The notes: generated by a model not told the origin, from the letters alone. A DNA stretch of 64,000 nucleotides from Hyphomicrobiales bacterium (GCA_002869065.1 PKTR01000003.1:323292-387291); one strand, 5' to 3'; shown: positions 47,088-57,579, counted from the first letter of the stretch. Made by a program: numbers and translations.

Positions 47088-47246
47088 TTCCTTCTGACTT
47101 AGATCGCCGGGCGACCGAATGCAAGGCCGCGAGAAGCCGGCCCGGCGCGGCGAAAAGTCAGGCTCGCGCCCTCGCCGCCTCTTGCTCCCGGCGCGCCGAT
47201 CTGATGGAGTGGCGCGCAAATTCGCAACGCCATTCGGAGCCCTGCC

Positions 47247-47483
47247 ATGAAGCCCTTCTTCGTGTTGATCAAATGCCAGCTCGGCAAGGCCTACGAGGTC
47301 GCCAACCAGATCGCCGATGCCGAGATCGCGTCAGAGATCTACTCGACCGCCGGCGACTACGACCTGCTCGCCAAGTTCTACGTCGAGGACGACGCCGACA
47401 TCGGCCATTTCGTAAATGAAAAGGTCCACTGCTTCGCCGGCATCATCGACACCAAGACGATCATCACCTTCAAGGCATTCTGA
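47247..47483 (+). CDS. Stand-alone Lrp/AsnC ligand-binding (RAM) domain protein
   Basis: The 78-residue protein is just the RAM domain (VLIKCQLGKAYEVANQIAD, STAGDYDLLAKFY, IIDTKTIITFKAF), without a DNA-binding helix-turn-helix. Such proteins form oligomers that bind amino acids. The ribosome site is ggag six bases upstream. It does not overlap the thi operon promoter. Confidence 0.92.
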   Translation: MKPFFVLIKCQLGKAYEVANQIADAEIASEIYSTAGDYDLLAKFYVEDDADIGHFVNEKVHCFAGIIDTKTIITFKAF

Positions 47484-47560
47484 GCGCGGGCGGCGTTAGC
47501 CGCCCGTCCACCGTTCATCCACAGCTTTTCGACAGGGAATTCACAGGCGGCGATGCCGCC

Positions 47561-48484
47561 TCAGGCCCGCGACGGGCTGCGCGCCTCGCGGGCGGCCTTG
47601 CGGTCGATGCCGAGCCGGTGCTCGCGGTAGATGACGAACATGCCAGCGGCGATGATGATCGCCGAGCCGAGGAAGACCGGCCATTCCGGCACCTCGGCAA
47701 ACACCAGCCAGCCGACGATCAGCGCCCAGATAAGTGTCGTGTAGTCGAACGGCGCGATGGTCGAGGCATCCGCATAGCGATAGCTCTCGGTCAAAAGGAT
47801 CTGGCCGATGCCGCCGATCAGCCCCATCAGGACGAGCAGAGCCGCGTCATGCGGGCTCGGCATCACCCAGCCGAACGGTGCTGTCAGCAACGACAGCATC
47901 GCCGCGGTCGCCGTGAAATAGATGACGATGGTACCGGTCTGTTCGGTCGCCGTCAGTTTGCGCACGAAGATCATCGCAAGCGCCATGAACACCGCCGCAC
48001 CGACCGCGAACATCACACCCTCCGCCGCCCGGCTGCTGCCGTCGCCACCGAAATCGCCGAGATGCGGCGACATGATCAGGAGCATCCCGCAGAAACCTAT
48101 GGCGACCGATGCCCAGCGATAGGCGCGCACCTGTTCGCCGAGCAGGAGAGCGGCGAAAGCCACGGTCATCAGGGGAGCGGAATAGCTGATTGCGGTTGCG
48201 TCAGGCAGCGGCAGACGGGCGAGCGAGGCGAACCACATCGCCATCGCCGAGGTGCCGACGACCGCGCGCAGGACATGGCCGAGCGGCCGATCCGTCTTCA
48301 GCGCCGTGGTGAGCTGTCCGCGCACAGCAACCAGCATGAGAACCGGGAAGAGACCGATAAAAGTCCGCGCAAAGACGATTTCACCGACCGGCACCCGCCC
48401 GCCGATAAATTTGACCATCGTGATCATCGCAGTGAAAAGAAGCGCCGACATGACCTTGAGGGTCACGCCCAGAACCGGTCTCAC
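47561..48484 (-). CDS. DMT-superfamily (EamA) transporter
   Basis: The 307-residue protein has ten helices in two EamA repeats (ALLFTAMITMVKFIGGRVPVGEI and ending IIIAAGMFVIYREHR). The start is a GTG at 48484 with a strong gaggagggc site. The substrate is unknown. A related protein is encoded at 51776-52765. Confidence 0.88.
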   Translation of the reverse strand: MRPVLGVTLKVMSALLFTAMITMVKFIGGRVPVGEIVFARTFIGLFPVLMLVAVRGQLTTALKTDRPLGHVLRAVVGTSAMAMWFASLARLPLPDATAISYSAPLMTVAFAALLLGEQVRAYRWASVAIGFCGMLLIMSPHLGDFGGDGSSRAAEGVMFAVGAAVFMALAMIFVRKLTATEQTGTIVIYFTATAAMLSLLTAPFGWVMPSPHDAALLVLMGLIGGIGQILLTESYRYADASTIAPFDYTTLIWALIVGWLVFAEVPEWPVFLGSAIIIAAGMFVIYREHRLGIDRKAAREARSPSRA

Positions 48485-48624
48485 GATGTGCCCTCCTCGG
48501 CCGGCCGCAGATCAGGCGGCCATTGCCAGCCTGCGTGCCACGGCGCTCGCGTTTCCACAAGCGCCGTTTGGGCAGGGCAGCCCTGCAAAAAAGTGCGAGA
48601 GGTTCGCAACAAGGAGGCCGGAGA

Positions 48625-49182
48625 TCAGCCTTCGGCCATCGCCAGCAACCGGTCGAGAACGGAGCGTTCCATCGCTTCGGGGATGGCCTCGATGTCGAAC
48701 ATCTTGCTCATCCACAGCCCGTCGACGGCAAGCCGGACGATCGCCGCGATCTCGGGTTCGATCCCGTCATTGAGCAGCATGGCGTGCATCTCGCCCTGAT
48801 AGGCGCGGATGCGGTCGATCATCCATGGCCGAAAGGCCGTCGATTGCAGCAGCACCGAACCGATACGAGAGAACGTATCGGGCTCGCCTTCGGGGAACGA
48901 GCCTCGCACATAAGCGCGCACCCAGGCGCCCGGGCTTTCATCATTGCCGAGTTCACCTTCGACGCGGCCGACAAAGGTCTGGAACATCCGGTCGGCCACT
49001 TCGCCGACCAGCGTTTCGAGGTTGCCGAAGACAGCGATCAGATCGGCCTCTTCCAGATCGGCGGCAGCCGCGACCGAGGCCAGCGTCAGCGTGTCGACAC
49101 CGCCTTCCTGGATCAGCAACGCGGCGGAATCGAGCGTGAACTCACGTATCCGCTCCGCTCGCACGGTCGCCTGATTGTCCAT
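48625..49182 (-). CDS. TetR/AcrR-family transcriptional regulator
   Basis: The 185-residue protein has an N-terminal TetR helix-turn-helix (LIQEGGVDTLTLASVAAAADLEEADLIAVFGNLETL) and a helical C-terminal ligand domain. The start at 49182 is preceded by ggggagggggcag, so longer readings are rejected. It sits 89 bp downstream of the broken CoxL-like gene on the same strand and upstream of a DMT gene. Confidence 0.88.
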   Translation of the reverse strand: MDNQATVRAERIREFTLDSAALLIQEGGVDTLTLASVAAAADLEEADLIAVFGNLETLVGEVADRMFQTFVGRVEGELGNDESPGAWVRAYVRGSFPEGEPDTFSRIGSVLLQSTAFRPWMIDRIRAYQGEMHAMLLNDGIEPEIAAIVRLAVDGLWMSKMFDIEAIPEAMERSVLDRLLAMAEG

Positions 49183-49271
49183 ACTGCCCCCTCCCCGTTC
49201 TTTCGCCCACAAACGGGCGCGTTGGGCATAGAAAGGAACGATGCGCGCCCGGTTCAAGGCTTGTCCCGCGT

Positions 49272-51581
49272 TTATGCCGCCGAACCGGCCTCGCGGATCG
49301 CCTGCCAGATGCGCGCCGGCGTCGCCGGCATGTCGATATGGTCGACACCGCAACCACGCTTCAGCGCATCGACAACGGCGTTCATCACCGCCGGCGTCGC
49401 GCCGATGGTGCCCGCCTCGCAAGCGCCCTTGATGCCCATCACGTTGGTGGTCGAGGGCACATTGCGGGTCTCGAAATGGAACCCGGGCACATTGTCGGCG
49501 CGCGGCACGCCATAGTCGAGGAAACTCGCCGACAGAAGCTGGCCGTCGGCATCATAGATGGTCGCCTCGTGCAGCGCCTGACCGATGCTCTGCACCACGC
49601 CGCCATGCACCTGGCCGGCAAGCAGCAGCGGGTTCACCGTGACACCGTAGTCGTCAACGATCCAGTAGCCGAGAATTTCCGTCGTGCCGGTTTCCGGGTC
49701 GATTTCGACCTCGCAGACATGGGTGCCGTTCGGATAAGTGGCTTCGGCCTGCTTGAACTCGCCAATCGCCTTCAGCGTTTCCGGATCGGACGCGCCCTTG
49801 GCGATATCGGCGAGCGTCACCGACTGATCGGTGCCGACAACATGCACCGCGCCGTCGACCAGTTCGAGATCGGAGGGCGAGGCTTCGAGCCGCTCCGACG
49901 CCAGATCCTTGATCTTCTCGACCAGCGACTTGCTGGCGATGTCGATGGACGGCAGGCCAAGCGGGATCGAGCGCGAGCCACCAGTGCCGCCGCCGCGCTC
50001 CAGCCGGTCGGTATCGCCCTGCACCAGCGTCACCTTGTCGAGACCGACGCCGAGATGTTCGGCAACCACCTGACCATAGGCCGTCGCATGGCCCTGCCCG
50101 TTCGACATGGTGCCGATCAAGAGCGTCAGCGAGCCATCGTCCTCAAGCTGCAGCTTGGCCGGTTACGAACCGGCAAAAGCGCAGGCCTCGACGTAACTCG
50201 ACAGACCGATGCCGCGATAGAACCCGCGTGCCCGGCTTTCCGCGGCACGCGCCTCGAACCCTGCCCAGTCGGAAACGTCAAGCGCCCGGTCGAGATGGCC
50301 GGCAAACTCGCCGGTGTCGTACATGCGGCCCGCCGGCGTCGTATAGGGCATCTGCTCGGGCTGAATGAAATTGCGCCGCCGGATCTCGTCGACCGAAAGG
50401 CCGGCGACCGCCGCCGCCTTGTCGACCAGCCGTTCGAGCACATAGGCCGCTTCCGGCCGTCCCGCGCCGCGATAGGCGTCCGTCGGCAGCGTGTTGGTGA
50501 AGGCGCCGCGAATGCGTACGAAGACCTTCTCGATGTCGTAGACACCGGTCGCCATCGACAAGCCGAACCACGGAATGATCGGCCCGAACTGGTGCAGATA
50601 GGCACCCATATTCGCAATGGTGTCGACCTTCAGCGCGAGGAACCGTCCATCGGCATCCATCGCCACTTCAGCGGCTGCGAGATTGTCGCGCCCCTGGCTG
50701 TCGGCGAGGAAGGATTCGGAGCGCTCGGCAACCAACTTCACCGGCCGGCCGAGCTTTTCGGCCGCCACCAGACAGAGTGGATATTCGGCAAAGACAAAGA
50801 CCTTGGTGCCGAACCCGCCACCGACATCGAGCGTGCGCACGCGCAAGCCTTCCTTATCGATGCCGAAGATTTCCCTGGCGATGATGTTCTGCATCGAGTG
50901 GACGCCCTGCGAGCCCACGGTCAGCGTCAGTCGCTCGCCGTCATATTCGCCGATGCAGCCGCGCGTCTCCATGTAGCTGGTGACGATGCGGTTGTTGACG
51001 ATCTCGACGCGCGCGACCTTGGCGGCATCGGCGAAGACCGCGTCGACCTCGGCCTCCTCGCCGAGCTGATATTCGAAGGCGAGATTGGAGCCCCGCTCCG
51101 GCCATACCAGCGGCACGCCGTCTTTCAGCGCATCGCCTGTCTCGACCACCACATCGAGGGGATCCCAGTCGATCTCGATCGCCTCAGCCGCCGACTTCGC
51201 GATGTTGAGATCGTCGGCGACGATGAAGGCAACGCCCTCGCCGATATGGCGCACTTCGTCCTCGGCGAGCACGGGATGGCGCGGCGCATCGGGGAACGAG
51301 CCGTCCGGCTGCTTCGCCATTCCCTTGCATGGCAGACCGTTCAGATGCGCGATGTCGGCGGCCGTCAGGATGAGATGCACGCCCGGCAGCGCGCGGGCGT
51401 CATCGAGGTCGCCGATGGTGAAACGCGCATGCGCAAACGGTGAGCGCACAACGAAACCGGCCAGCGTGCCCTCCGGCGCGTAGTCGCTGACATAGTTGCC
51501 GCGCCCGGTCAGGAATGCCGGGTCCTCCTTGCGCCGCACTGGCGCGCCGACCCCGAATTTCTGCTGCATGATCTCGTTCAT
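49272..51581 (-). pseudogene. Xanthine dehydrogenase/CoxL-family molybdopterin subunit, interrupted by in-frame TAA
   Basis: From 51581 this reads as a CoxL-type molybdenum hydroxylase large subunit (FGVGAPVRRKEDPAFLTGRGNYV ..., GGGFGTKVFVFAEYP, AYRGAGRPEAAYVLE). At 50163-50165 a TAA follows ACAFAGS, and the same frame continues PAKLQLEDDGS..., IGTMSNGQGHATAYGQ to the normal end at 49272 (about 769 codons). Homologues usually have Glu at the stop, one G-to-T change from GAA. The active-site AYRGAGR motif is the form II type, not the AYRCSFR of true CO dehydrogenase. No small or medium subunit genes are adjacent. Confidence 0.8.
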
Positions 51582-51775
51582 ATCCCGCTCACCCGCCTGA
51601 TCGTCCGTCGCCATCATCCGCAAAAACAAAAAAACACGTCGAGAAGATTTCCCGCCGCGTTTTGATGCAGTTCGAACAAAGCATACCGATTTTCCCGTAG
51701 GTCCACCAGCCACGCGCACGCATCGCTGCCATCCCGGCCGCGCCCCTATCGCACGGCGATATTTTCGGGCAGAAA

Positions 51776-52765
51776 ATGTCGATGGCCATGGAAGATCCCA
51801 CCCCTATCGATCCCGCACCGGCAAGACGGTTCGGCGGCGACCGGCGCACCCGCCTCGTTGGCTGGTGGTCCGAGCTGCCCGGCAATGTGCGTGGCGGATT
51901 GTGGATGCTGGTCGGCGGCTTCTTCCTCACGGTCATGGTCGCGCTGGTCAAGATCCTCGGCGCGCGGTTGCATATCACCGAGATCCTGTTGTTCCGCCAA
52001 ACCATCATGATCATCGTCGTGCTGCCGACGATTGCCGCCAACTTCCCGTCCGTGCTGAAGACCAGCCGCTACGGACTGCACGCGGCACGCGTCACGCTCG
52101 CGACCATGGCAATGCTGTTCGGCTTCACCGCGGCAATCCACCTGCCACTTGCCGACGCCACCGCGATCGGCTTCGCCCGCAGCCTCTTCGTCACCGTCTT
52201 CGCGATCATTTTCCTGAAGGAAGTCGCCGGCCCGCGCCGCTGGGCGGCCACCCTGATCGGCTTCGTCGGTGTGCTGTTGATGCTGCGCCCGGGCAGCGAT
52301 GCCGCCATCAGCACCTACGGCCTGATGGCAGTCGCGGGAACCGCCGGCGCCGGCGGCGTCATGATCATCCTGCGGATTCTCTCGCGCACCGACCGGCCGG
52401 TAACGATCCTCACCTACCAGGCGCTGCTGGTCGGACTCATCATGCTGGTGCCGGCAATCTGGCACTGGCAGACGCCGACGCTGCACGAGTTCTTCATGCT
52501 GATCGGACTCGGCGTCGTCTCCTGGGCCGGCCAGATGTGCAACATCCAGGCCTACCGCGCCGGTGAAGCAACCGCCGTCGCCGCCATCGACTACACGCGG
52601 CTGATCTACGCGGTGATCCTCGGCGGCTTCATCTTCGCCCAATGGCCGGGCGCCAATACGCTGATCGGCGCTGCGATCATCATCGCCGCCTCGTTCTACA
52701 CGCTTCACCGCGAGAACGTCGTTGCCCGCAAGCGCGGCCTAGAATCGGCCAAGAGCAAGGACTAA
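51776..52765 (+). CDS. DMT-superfamily (EamA) transporter
   Basis: The 329-residue protein has a polar N-terminal tail of about 35 residues and ten helices with the EamA pattern (LPLADATAIGFARSLFVTVFAIIFLKE, AAIDYTRLIYAVILGGFIFAQWP). Nearby ATG codons at 51782 and 51788 are alternative starts. The gene is divergent from the broken CoxL-like gene and convergent with pgi. Confidence 0.88.
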   Translation: MSMAMEDPTPIDPAPARRFGGDRRTRLVGWWSELPGNVRGGLWMLVGGFFLTVMVALVKILGARLHITEILLFRQTIMIIVVLPTIAANFPSVLKTSRYGLHAARVTLATMAMLFGFTAAIHLPLADATAIGFARSLFVTVFAIIFLKEVAGPRRWAATLIGFVGVLLMLRPGSDAAISTYGLMAVAGTAGAGGVMIILRILSRTDRPVTILTYQALLVGLIMLVPAIWHWQTPTLHEFFMLIGLGVVSWAGQMCNIQAYRAGEATAVAAIDYTRLIYAVILGGFIFAQWPGANTLIGAAIIIAASFYTLHRENVVARKRGLESAKSKD

Positions 52766-52777
52766 AAGCGGCTTACG

Positions 52778-54421
52778 CTATTCTTTGCCCTGCATCTTGT
52801 GCAGATAGGCGACGAGGCCCTGCGTCGAGCCGTCGTGACCGTCCGCCGGCGCGCGTCCCTCGACCACATCGAACAGGCTGGCGGCCAGTTCCTTGCCGAG
52901 TTCCACACCCCACTGGTCGAACGAGTTGATGTCCCAGATCGCGCCCTGCACGAAGATGCGGTGCTCGTAGAGCGCCAGCAGCGCACCGAGCGTGTACGGA
53001 TCGAGCTTGCGGTAGAGCAGCGTCGCCGTCGGCCGGTCGCCGGGGAAGGTCTTGTGCGCGGCGAGCCGGTTGATCTCGGCCTCCGCCATGCCGGACGCGG
53101 CGAGCTTTTCGCGCACCGTCGTCTCGTCGCGGCCCATCATCAGCGCCTCGCTCTGGGCAAGGCAGTTGGCGACCAGATTGGCGTGATGGCCGGTGAGATC
53201 CTCATGGGGCACGGCGGCGAGCAGAAACTCGACCGGCACGATGTCATGGCCCTGATGCAAGAGCTGGAAGAAGGCGTGCTGCGCGTTGGTGCCGGGCGCA
53301 CCCCACACGACCGGCCCGGTCGCCATCGCCACCGGCTTACCGTCGAGCGTCACCCGCTTGCCGTTCGACTCCATGTCGACCTGCTGCAGATGGGAGACGA
53401 ACTTGTCGAGCCGCTGGTCGTACGGCACCACGGCGGCGGTTGCGAAGCCGCAGACATTGCGATGCCACAGCCCCATCAGACCGAGCAGCACCGGCAGATT
53501 ATCGCCGAGCGGCGCGGTGCGAAAATGCTCGTCCATCGCATGCGCGCCATCGAGAAAGGCGAGGAAGCTCTCGCCGCCGATTGCAATCGCCAGCGACAGG
53601 CCGACCGCCGACCACACCGAATAGCGCCCGCCGACCCAGTCCCAGAACCCGAAGATGCGGTCTTCCGGCACGCCGAAGCCGGTCGCAGCCGGGATATTAG
53701 TCGAGATCGCCGCGAAATGCGCCGGCAGCGCCTCTTCGCCAACGGCATCCGCGATCCACGCCCGCGCCGTGCGCGCATTGGTCATCGTCTCTAGCGTCGT
53801 GAAGGTCTTTGAGGCGACGAGAATCAGCGTCGTTTTCGGATCGAGCCCGGCCAGCGTATCGGCGATGTGTGCACCGTCGACATTGGAGACGAAATGCACC
53901 CGCGGCCCGCCGCCGAAATAGGGCGAAAGCGCGGTCGCCGCCATCGCTGGGCCGAGATCGGACCCGCCGATGCCGATATTGACCACATCGGTGAAGCGTT
54001 CACCGTTCGAGGCGGCAACCTCGCCGGACCGCACCGCGTCGGCAAAGGCGACGACCCGATCGAGAACTTCGATCACGTCCGGCATGACGTCAACGCCGTC
54101 GACCATCACCGGCCGGCCCGAACGGTTGCGCAGCGCGACATGCAGCACCGCACGCCCCTCGGTCGAATTGATCTTCTCGCCGGAGAACATCGCCGCGCGC
54201 TTCTTCTCAAGCCCGCCGGCCTCGGCCAGCTGCAACAGCAGGTGGAAGACCTTCTCGGTCAGCTTGGTCTTGGAGAAGTCGAGCAGAATCTCGCCGCTGA
54301 TGCGGGAGAACCGGCGGAAGCGGTCGGGATCGGCGGCAAACAGGGCGGCGATCGAGGTGTCGCCAAGGGCGCGCCACTCGGTGGCCAGGTCGACCAGGAC
54401 GGAGGAAACGGTGCGGGGCAT
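52778..54421 (-). CDS. pgi: Glucose-6-phosphate isomerase
   Basis: The 547-residue protein has full-length PGI with VNIGIGGSDLGP, LVASKTFTTLET, the GTNAQHAFFQLLHQG motif and the C-terminal GAIWDINSFDQWGVELGK signature. It interconverts glucose-6-phosphate and fructose-6-phosphate. The ATG at 54421 (MPRTVSSVLVDL) is preferred to an upstream in-frame reading. Confidence 0.96.
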   Translation of the reverse strand: MPRTVSSVLVDLATEWRALGDTSIAALFAADPDRFRRFSRISGEILLDFSKTKLTEKVFHLLLQLAEAGGLEKKRAAMFSGEKINSTEGRAVLHVALRNRSGRPVMVDGVDVMPDVIEVLDRVVAFADAVRSGEVAASNGERFTDVVNIGIGGSDLGPAMAATALSPYFGGGPRVHFVSNVDGAHIADTLAGLDPKTTLILVASKTFTTLETMTNARTARAWIADAVGEEALPAHFAAISTNIPAATGFGVPEDRIFGFWDWVGGRYSVWSAVGLSLAIAIGGESFLAFLDGAHAMDEHFRTAPLGDNLPVLLGLMGLWHRNVCGFATAAVVPYDQRLDKFVSHLQQVDMESNGKRVTLDGKPVAMATGPVVWGAPGTNAQHAFFQLLHQGHDIVPVEFLLAAVPHEDLTGHHANLVANCLAQSEALMMGRDETTVREKLAASGMAEAEINRLAAHKTFPGDRPTATLLYRKLDPYTLGALLALYEHRIFVQGAIWDINSFDQWGVELGKELAASLFDVVEGRAPADGHDGSTQGLVAYLHKMQGKE

Positions 54422-54565
54422 TGGGAAAGTCCGGCGGTGAGATGAGAGACGCCGCAATCATACCCCCGAGCGGCGCGGCTTTCACCCTCGTTATCGGCGA
54501 AGTGCCACAATAACGCGCCTTGTGTCACGAACCCGCTGTCGCACGGCGGAGAGACCGCTGGCGTT

Positions 54566-56224
54566 TCAGCCCTCGGCCTTCGATGCCTTTTCGGCCTCTT
54601 CCTCGATCAATTCCTTCTTCGACAGCTTGCCGACCATGGTCTTCGGCAACTCATCGCGGAATTCGATCTCGCGCGGCATTTCGATCTTGGAAATCTGATC
54701 GCGCAGGAAGGCCATCAACTCGTCAGCGGTGATTTGCGATCCGGCAGCGCGTTTCACGAAGGCTTTCGGTGCCTGGCCGCGATATTTGTCGGTGACCGCA
54801 ATGACGATGGTCTCGACCACATCCGGATGCTGATAAAGCGCTTCCTCGACAACGCGCGGATAGACGTTATAGCCCGAACACAGGATGAGGTCCTTGATCC
54901 GGTCGACGAGGAAGATGTAGCCGTCCTCGTCGATATAGCCGACATCGCCGGTCATCAGCCAGCCATCGACCAGCGTCGCGCCGCTCTCGCCGGGACGTTC
55001 CCAATAACCCTTCATGACCTGAGGGCCGCGAACGGCGACCTCGCCGCGCCCACCCTGCTCGAGAACCTTGCGCTTGTCCTCCAGATCGCGAATCTGCACC
55101 TCGGTACCGACCACCGGCATGCCGATAGAGCCGGCCTTAACCACACCCTCGGGCGGATTGACGCTGACCACCGGCGAGGATTCGGTCAGTCCGTAGCCCT
55201 CGACCAGCTTGCAGCCGGTCAGGCTCTCGAACTGTTCCTTGACCTCGACCGGAAGCGGCGCGCCGCCTGACAGGCAGAACCGGATCGAACCGAGATCGGT
55301 CGTCTTGGCCTGCGGTGCGTTAAGAATCGCCGTGTAGATCGTCGGCACGCCGGGGAACAACGTCGGCTTGGTGCGGGTGATGGTCTTGAACAGCAGCCCC
55401 ATGTCGAGCCGCGGCATCAGCACCATCTGCGCGCCAATCGCGACCGAATAGTTCTGCACCACGGTCATCGCGAAGACGTGGAAGAAGGGCAGCAACGCCA
55501 GCAGCCGCTCCTCGCCGCGTTTCGCGCCGGGGAACGCCGCCCGCACCTGCTCGGTGTTGGCGCACAGATTGGCGTGCGTGAGCATCGCGCCCTTCGGCGT
55601 ACCGGTCGTGCCGCCGGTATATTGCAGCACGGCGATATCGTTTTGCGGATCGATATCGACCGGGCGCAACGAGCCGCTCGACGCGAGCATATCGGCAAAG
55701 GCGATATGGGCGCCGTCATAGCGCACCGCCGCCATTTCCTTGCGCTTGAACAGGCGGAACAGCAGCCGCTTCGGCTGCGGCAGGATATCGGCCATCGGGC
55801 ACACGATGATGTGGCTCAACAGGCCCTTCGCCCGCACCGCCTCGACCTTGTCGTAGATCGCTTTCAGATCAAGCGTGACCATGATCGAGGTGCGCGAGTC
55901 CTCGACCTGGAACGACAGCTCCCGCTCCACGTAGAGAGGATTGTAGTTGACCACCGTGCCGCCGATCTTCAGCACCGCGAAGTAGAACACCGGGTAGTAG
56001 GGCGTATTCGGCAAACAAAGGCCGACCTGCACGCCCTTGGCAACGCCCATCGCCTGCAGGCGCGCCGCCACCTTGTCGACCATCGCGCCGACTTCGCTCC
56101 AGCTCCATGTCAGCCCGAAGAAGTCGACGGCCTTCTTGGCGCCGTACTCGGCGACCGTCTTGTCGAGATAGTGGTGCAGCGGATGCGGCTTGAACCCGGC
56201 AAGCCAATCGGTTTCGCCCGGCAT
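54566..56224 (-). CDS. Long-chain fatty-acid-CoA ligase (FadD-like)
   Basis: The 552-residue AMP-forming enzyme has the P-loop-like YTGGTTGTPKG at residues 202-212, TESSPV in the A5 region, GWLMTGDVGYIDEDGYIFLVDRIKDLI and the catalytic-lysine region ELPKTMVGKLSKKEL. It activates fatty acids with CoA and ATP. The ATG at 56224 has gggag upstream. It may act with FadL (41883) and ETF-QO (57580) in beta-oxidation, though the genes are not in one operon. Confidence 0.9.
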   Translation of the reverse strand: MPGETDWLAGFKPHPLHHYLDKTVAEYGAKKAVDFFGLTWSWSEVGAMVDKVAARLQAMGVAKGVQVGLCLPNTPYYPVFYFAVLKIGGTVVNYNPLYVERELSFQVEDSRTSIMVTLDLKAIYDKVEAVRAKGLLSHIIVCPMADILPQPKRLLFRLFKRKEMAAVRYDGAHIAFADMLASSGSLRPVDIDPQNDIAVLQYTGGTTGTPKGAMLTHANLCANTEQVRAAFPGAKRGEERLLALLPFFHVFAMTVVQNYSVAIGAQMVLMPRLDMGLLFKTITRTKPTLFPGVPTIYTAILNAPQAKTTDLGSIRFCLSGGAPLPVEVKEQFESLTGCKLVEGYGLTESSPVVSVNPPEGVVKAGSIGMPVVGTEVQIRDLEDKRKVLEQGGRGEVAVRGPQVMKGYWERPGESGATLVDGWLMTGDVGYIDEDGYIFLVDRIKDLILCSGYNVYPRVVEEALYQHPDVVETIVIAVTDKYRGQAPKAFVKRAAGSQITADELMAFLRDQISKIEMPREIEFRDELPKTMVGKLSKKELIEEEAEKASKAEG

Positions 56225-56446
56225 GGTGGCAGTCTCCCTGGTGGCCGCCGCGTTCCTTCGCGTGGGAACGGATTGTCGCACGGGGCGGCGATGTTTTCGC
56301 CACAGTGCCGACGCGCCCCGGCAACGTCAACTCGTGCGGTGCATTGCGTGCACCCAAGCACCCCCGTGCGCGCGTTGAGGCGACCCGGACGCGACGTCCG
56401 TCAGTGGCCGCATGCTGTGGAAAAGCTGTGGATGATGATGCAGCCC

Positions 56447-57379
56447 TCAGCGGCCTTCCTCAAGCGCGGCCTTGATCGACAGGAAATCGCGCCACGCCAA
56501 ACGCTTCTCCAGCGGCTGGCGAAGGAGATAAGCCGGATGCAGCGTCGCGATCGCGCGGATCTCCCGCTTGCCCGTCGAAAAACCGTGCCACTTGCCGCAC
56601 AGCTTCAGGATGCCCTGGCTGGTGCCGAGCAGCTGCTTGGCCGACGCGCCACCGAGCAGAACCAGAATATCCGGGTCGACCAGTTCGATCTGGCGTTCGA
56701 TGAACGGCCGGCAGATCTCGGTCTCCGTCGGGCTCGGCATGCGGTTTCCCGGCGGCCGCCACGGCACGACATTGGCGATGTAGACGTCTTCGCGGGCAAG
56801 CCCGATCGCTTCGAGCATGCGATCGAGCAGCCGCCCCGAGCGGCCGACGAAGGGCACGCCCTGAATGTCCTCGTCACGCCCCGGCGCTTCGCCCACCATC
56901 ATCACGCGCGCATTCGCGCTGCCATCGGCAAACACCAGATTCTTCGCGGTGAAGCGCAGGCTGCAGCCCTCGAAGGTCTCAAGCGTCTGACGCAGGCTGT
57001 CGAGATCATGCGCCTGGCGCGCCGCCTCGCGCGCGGCCATCACCGCCGCGTCCTTCGGCCCGCCCGAAGCCGCCGCAGGACCCGAAACGGCGCCTGCCTG
57101 GGGTGCCCGCGCCACCGGCGGCTGGCCCCGGCTCGTTTGCGGCGCCTGTTGCGCGCCACGAACCGGCTGCGCGTCCTGCACGGGAATGGCCGTCGGCGAA
57201 CGGGATTCGGCAGGCATCGCCGGCATCATCGCCGGGCGTGGATTACGGCTTTCAACGAACCGGTCAACCGGCTCCTCCGACAGCGCGCAGTCGATCCCCG
57301 CTTCCAGATAGAACTCCAGAAGCGCGCGCGCGTCGCCCGGATCGGCGTCGAAATCGCTCGGCATGTCGTTGTCGGTCAT
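56447..57379 (-). CDS. Uracil-DNA glycosylase, family 4-like but missing Fe-S cysteines
   Basis: The 310-residue protein has a disordered, proline-rich N-terminal half of about 120 residues and a C-terminal UDG domain (VGEAPGRDEDIQGVPFVGRSGRLLDRML, PGNRMPSPTE, TLHPAYLLRQP). Family 4 enzymes carry a 4Fe-4S cluster on four cysteines; here the NVVxCRPPGNR site reads NVVPWRPPGNR and only a single Cys is at the first CxxC site. It therefore belongs to the cluster-less alphaproteobacterial group. It excises uracil from DNA in base excision repair. Confidence 0.88.
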   Translation of the reverse strand: MTDNDMPSDFDADPGDARALLEFYLEAGIDCALSEEPVDRFVESRNPRPAMMPAMPAESRSPTAIPVQDAQPVRGAQQAPQTSRGQPPVARAPQAGAVSGPAAASGGPKDAAVMAAREAARQAHDLDSLRQTLETFEGCSLRFTAKNLVFADGSANARVMMVGEAPGRDEDIQGVPFVGRSGRLLDRMLEAIGLAREDVYIANVVPWRPPGNRMPSPTETEICRPFIERQIELVDPDILVLLGGASAKQLLGTSQGILKLCGKWHGFSTGKREIRAIATLHPAYLLRQPLEKRLAWRDFLSIKAALEEGR

Positions 57380-57579
57380 GGCTGGCGACTCTACCCTTTC
57401 ACCGCCCTTCGGCAAGAGCTAACCGTTAGACGAAGGATCACACGGTCGCACGACACCTCGCCGATTGCCGATCAGCGTGCGGTGCAATAAACAGGAAGCG
57501 ACAGTTTTCGGCCAAAGACGGCAAAATGATCCGTCTGGCGAGATCGACAAGAGATGAAAACAATTCCGGGAGCGCACCC

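Noticed and set aside
47514..47532. tcatccacag near 47515 and its inverted match near 56420 as DnaA boxes or an origin
   Set aside because: Single near-matches far apart, with no cluster, no AT-rich unwinding region and no replication gene nearby.
50163..50165. Programmed recoding of the TAA in the CoxL-like gene
   Set aside because: No known UAA recoding amino acid and no evident recoding element; mutation or sequencing error is simpler.
49338..51443. 701-codon plus-strand open frame opposite the CoxL-like gene
   Set aside because: Arg/Asp/His-rich translation typical of antisense frames in GC-rich DNA, while the minus strand has clear CoxL motifs.
55478..57490. 670-codon plus-strand open frame across fadD-like and UDG genes
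   Set aside because: Spans two recognised genes and the gap between them in antisense; no coherent domain.
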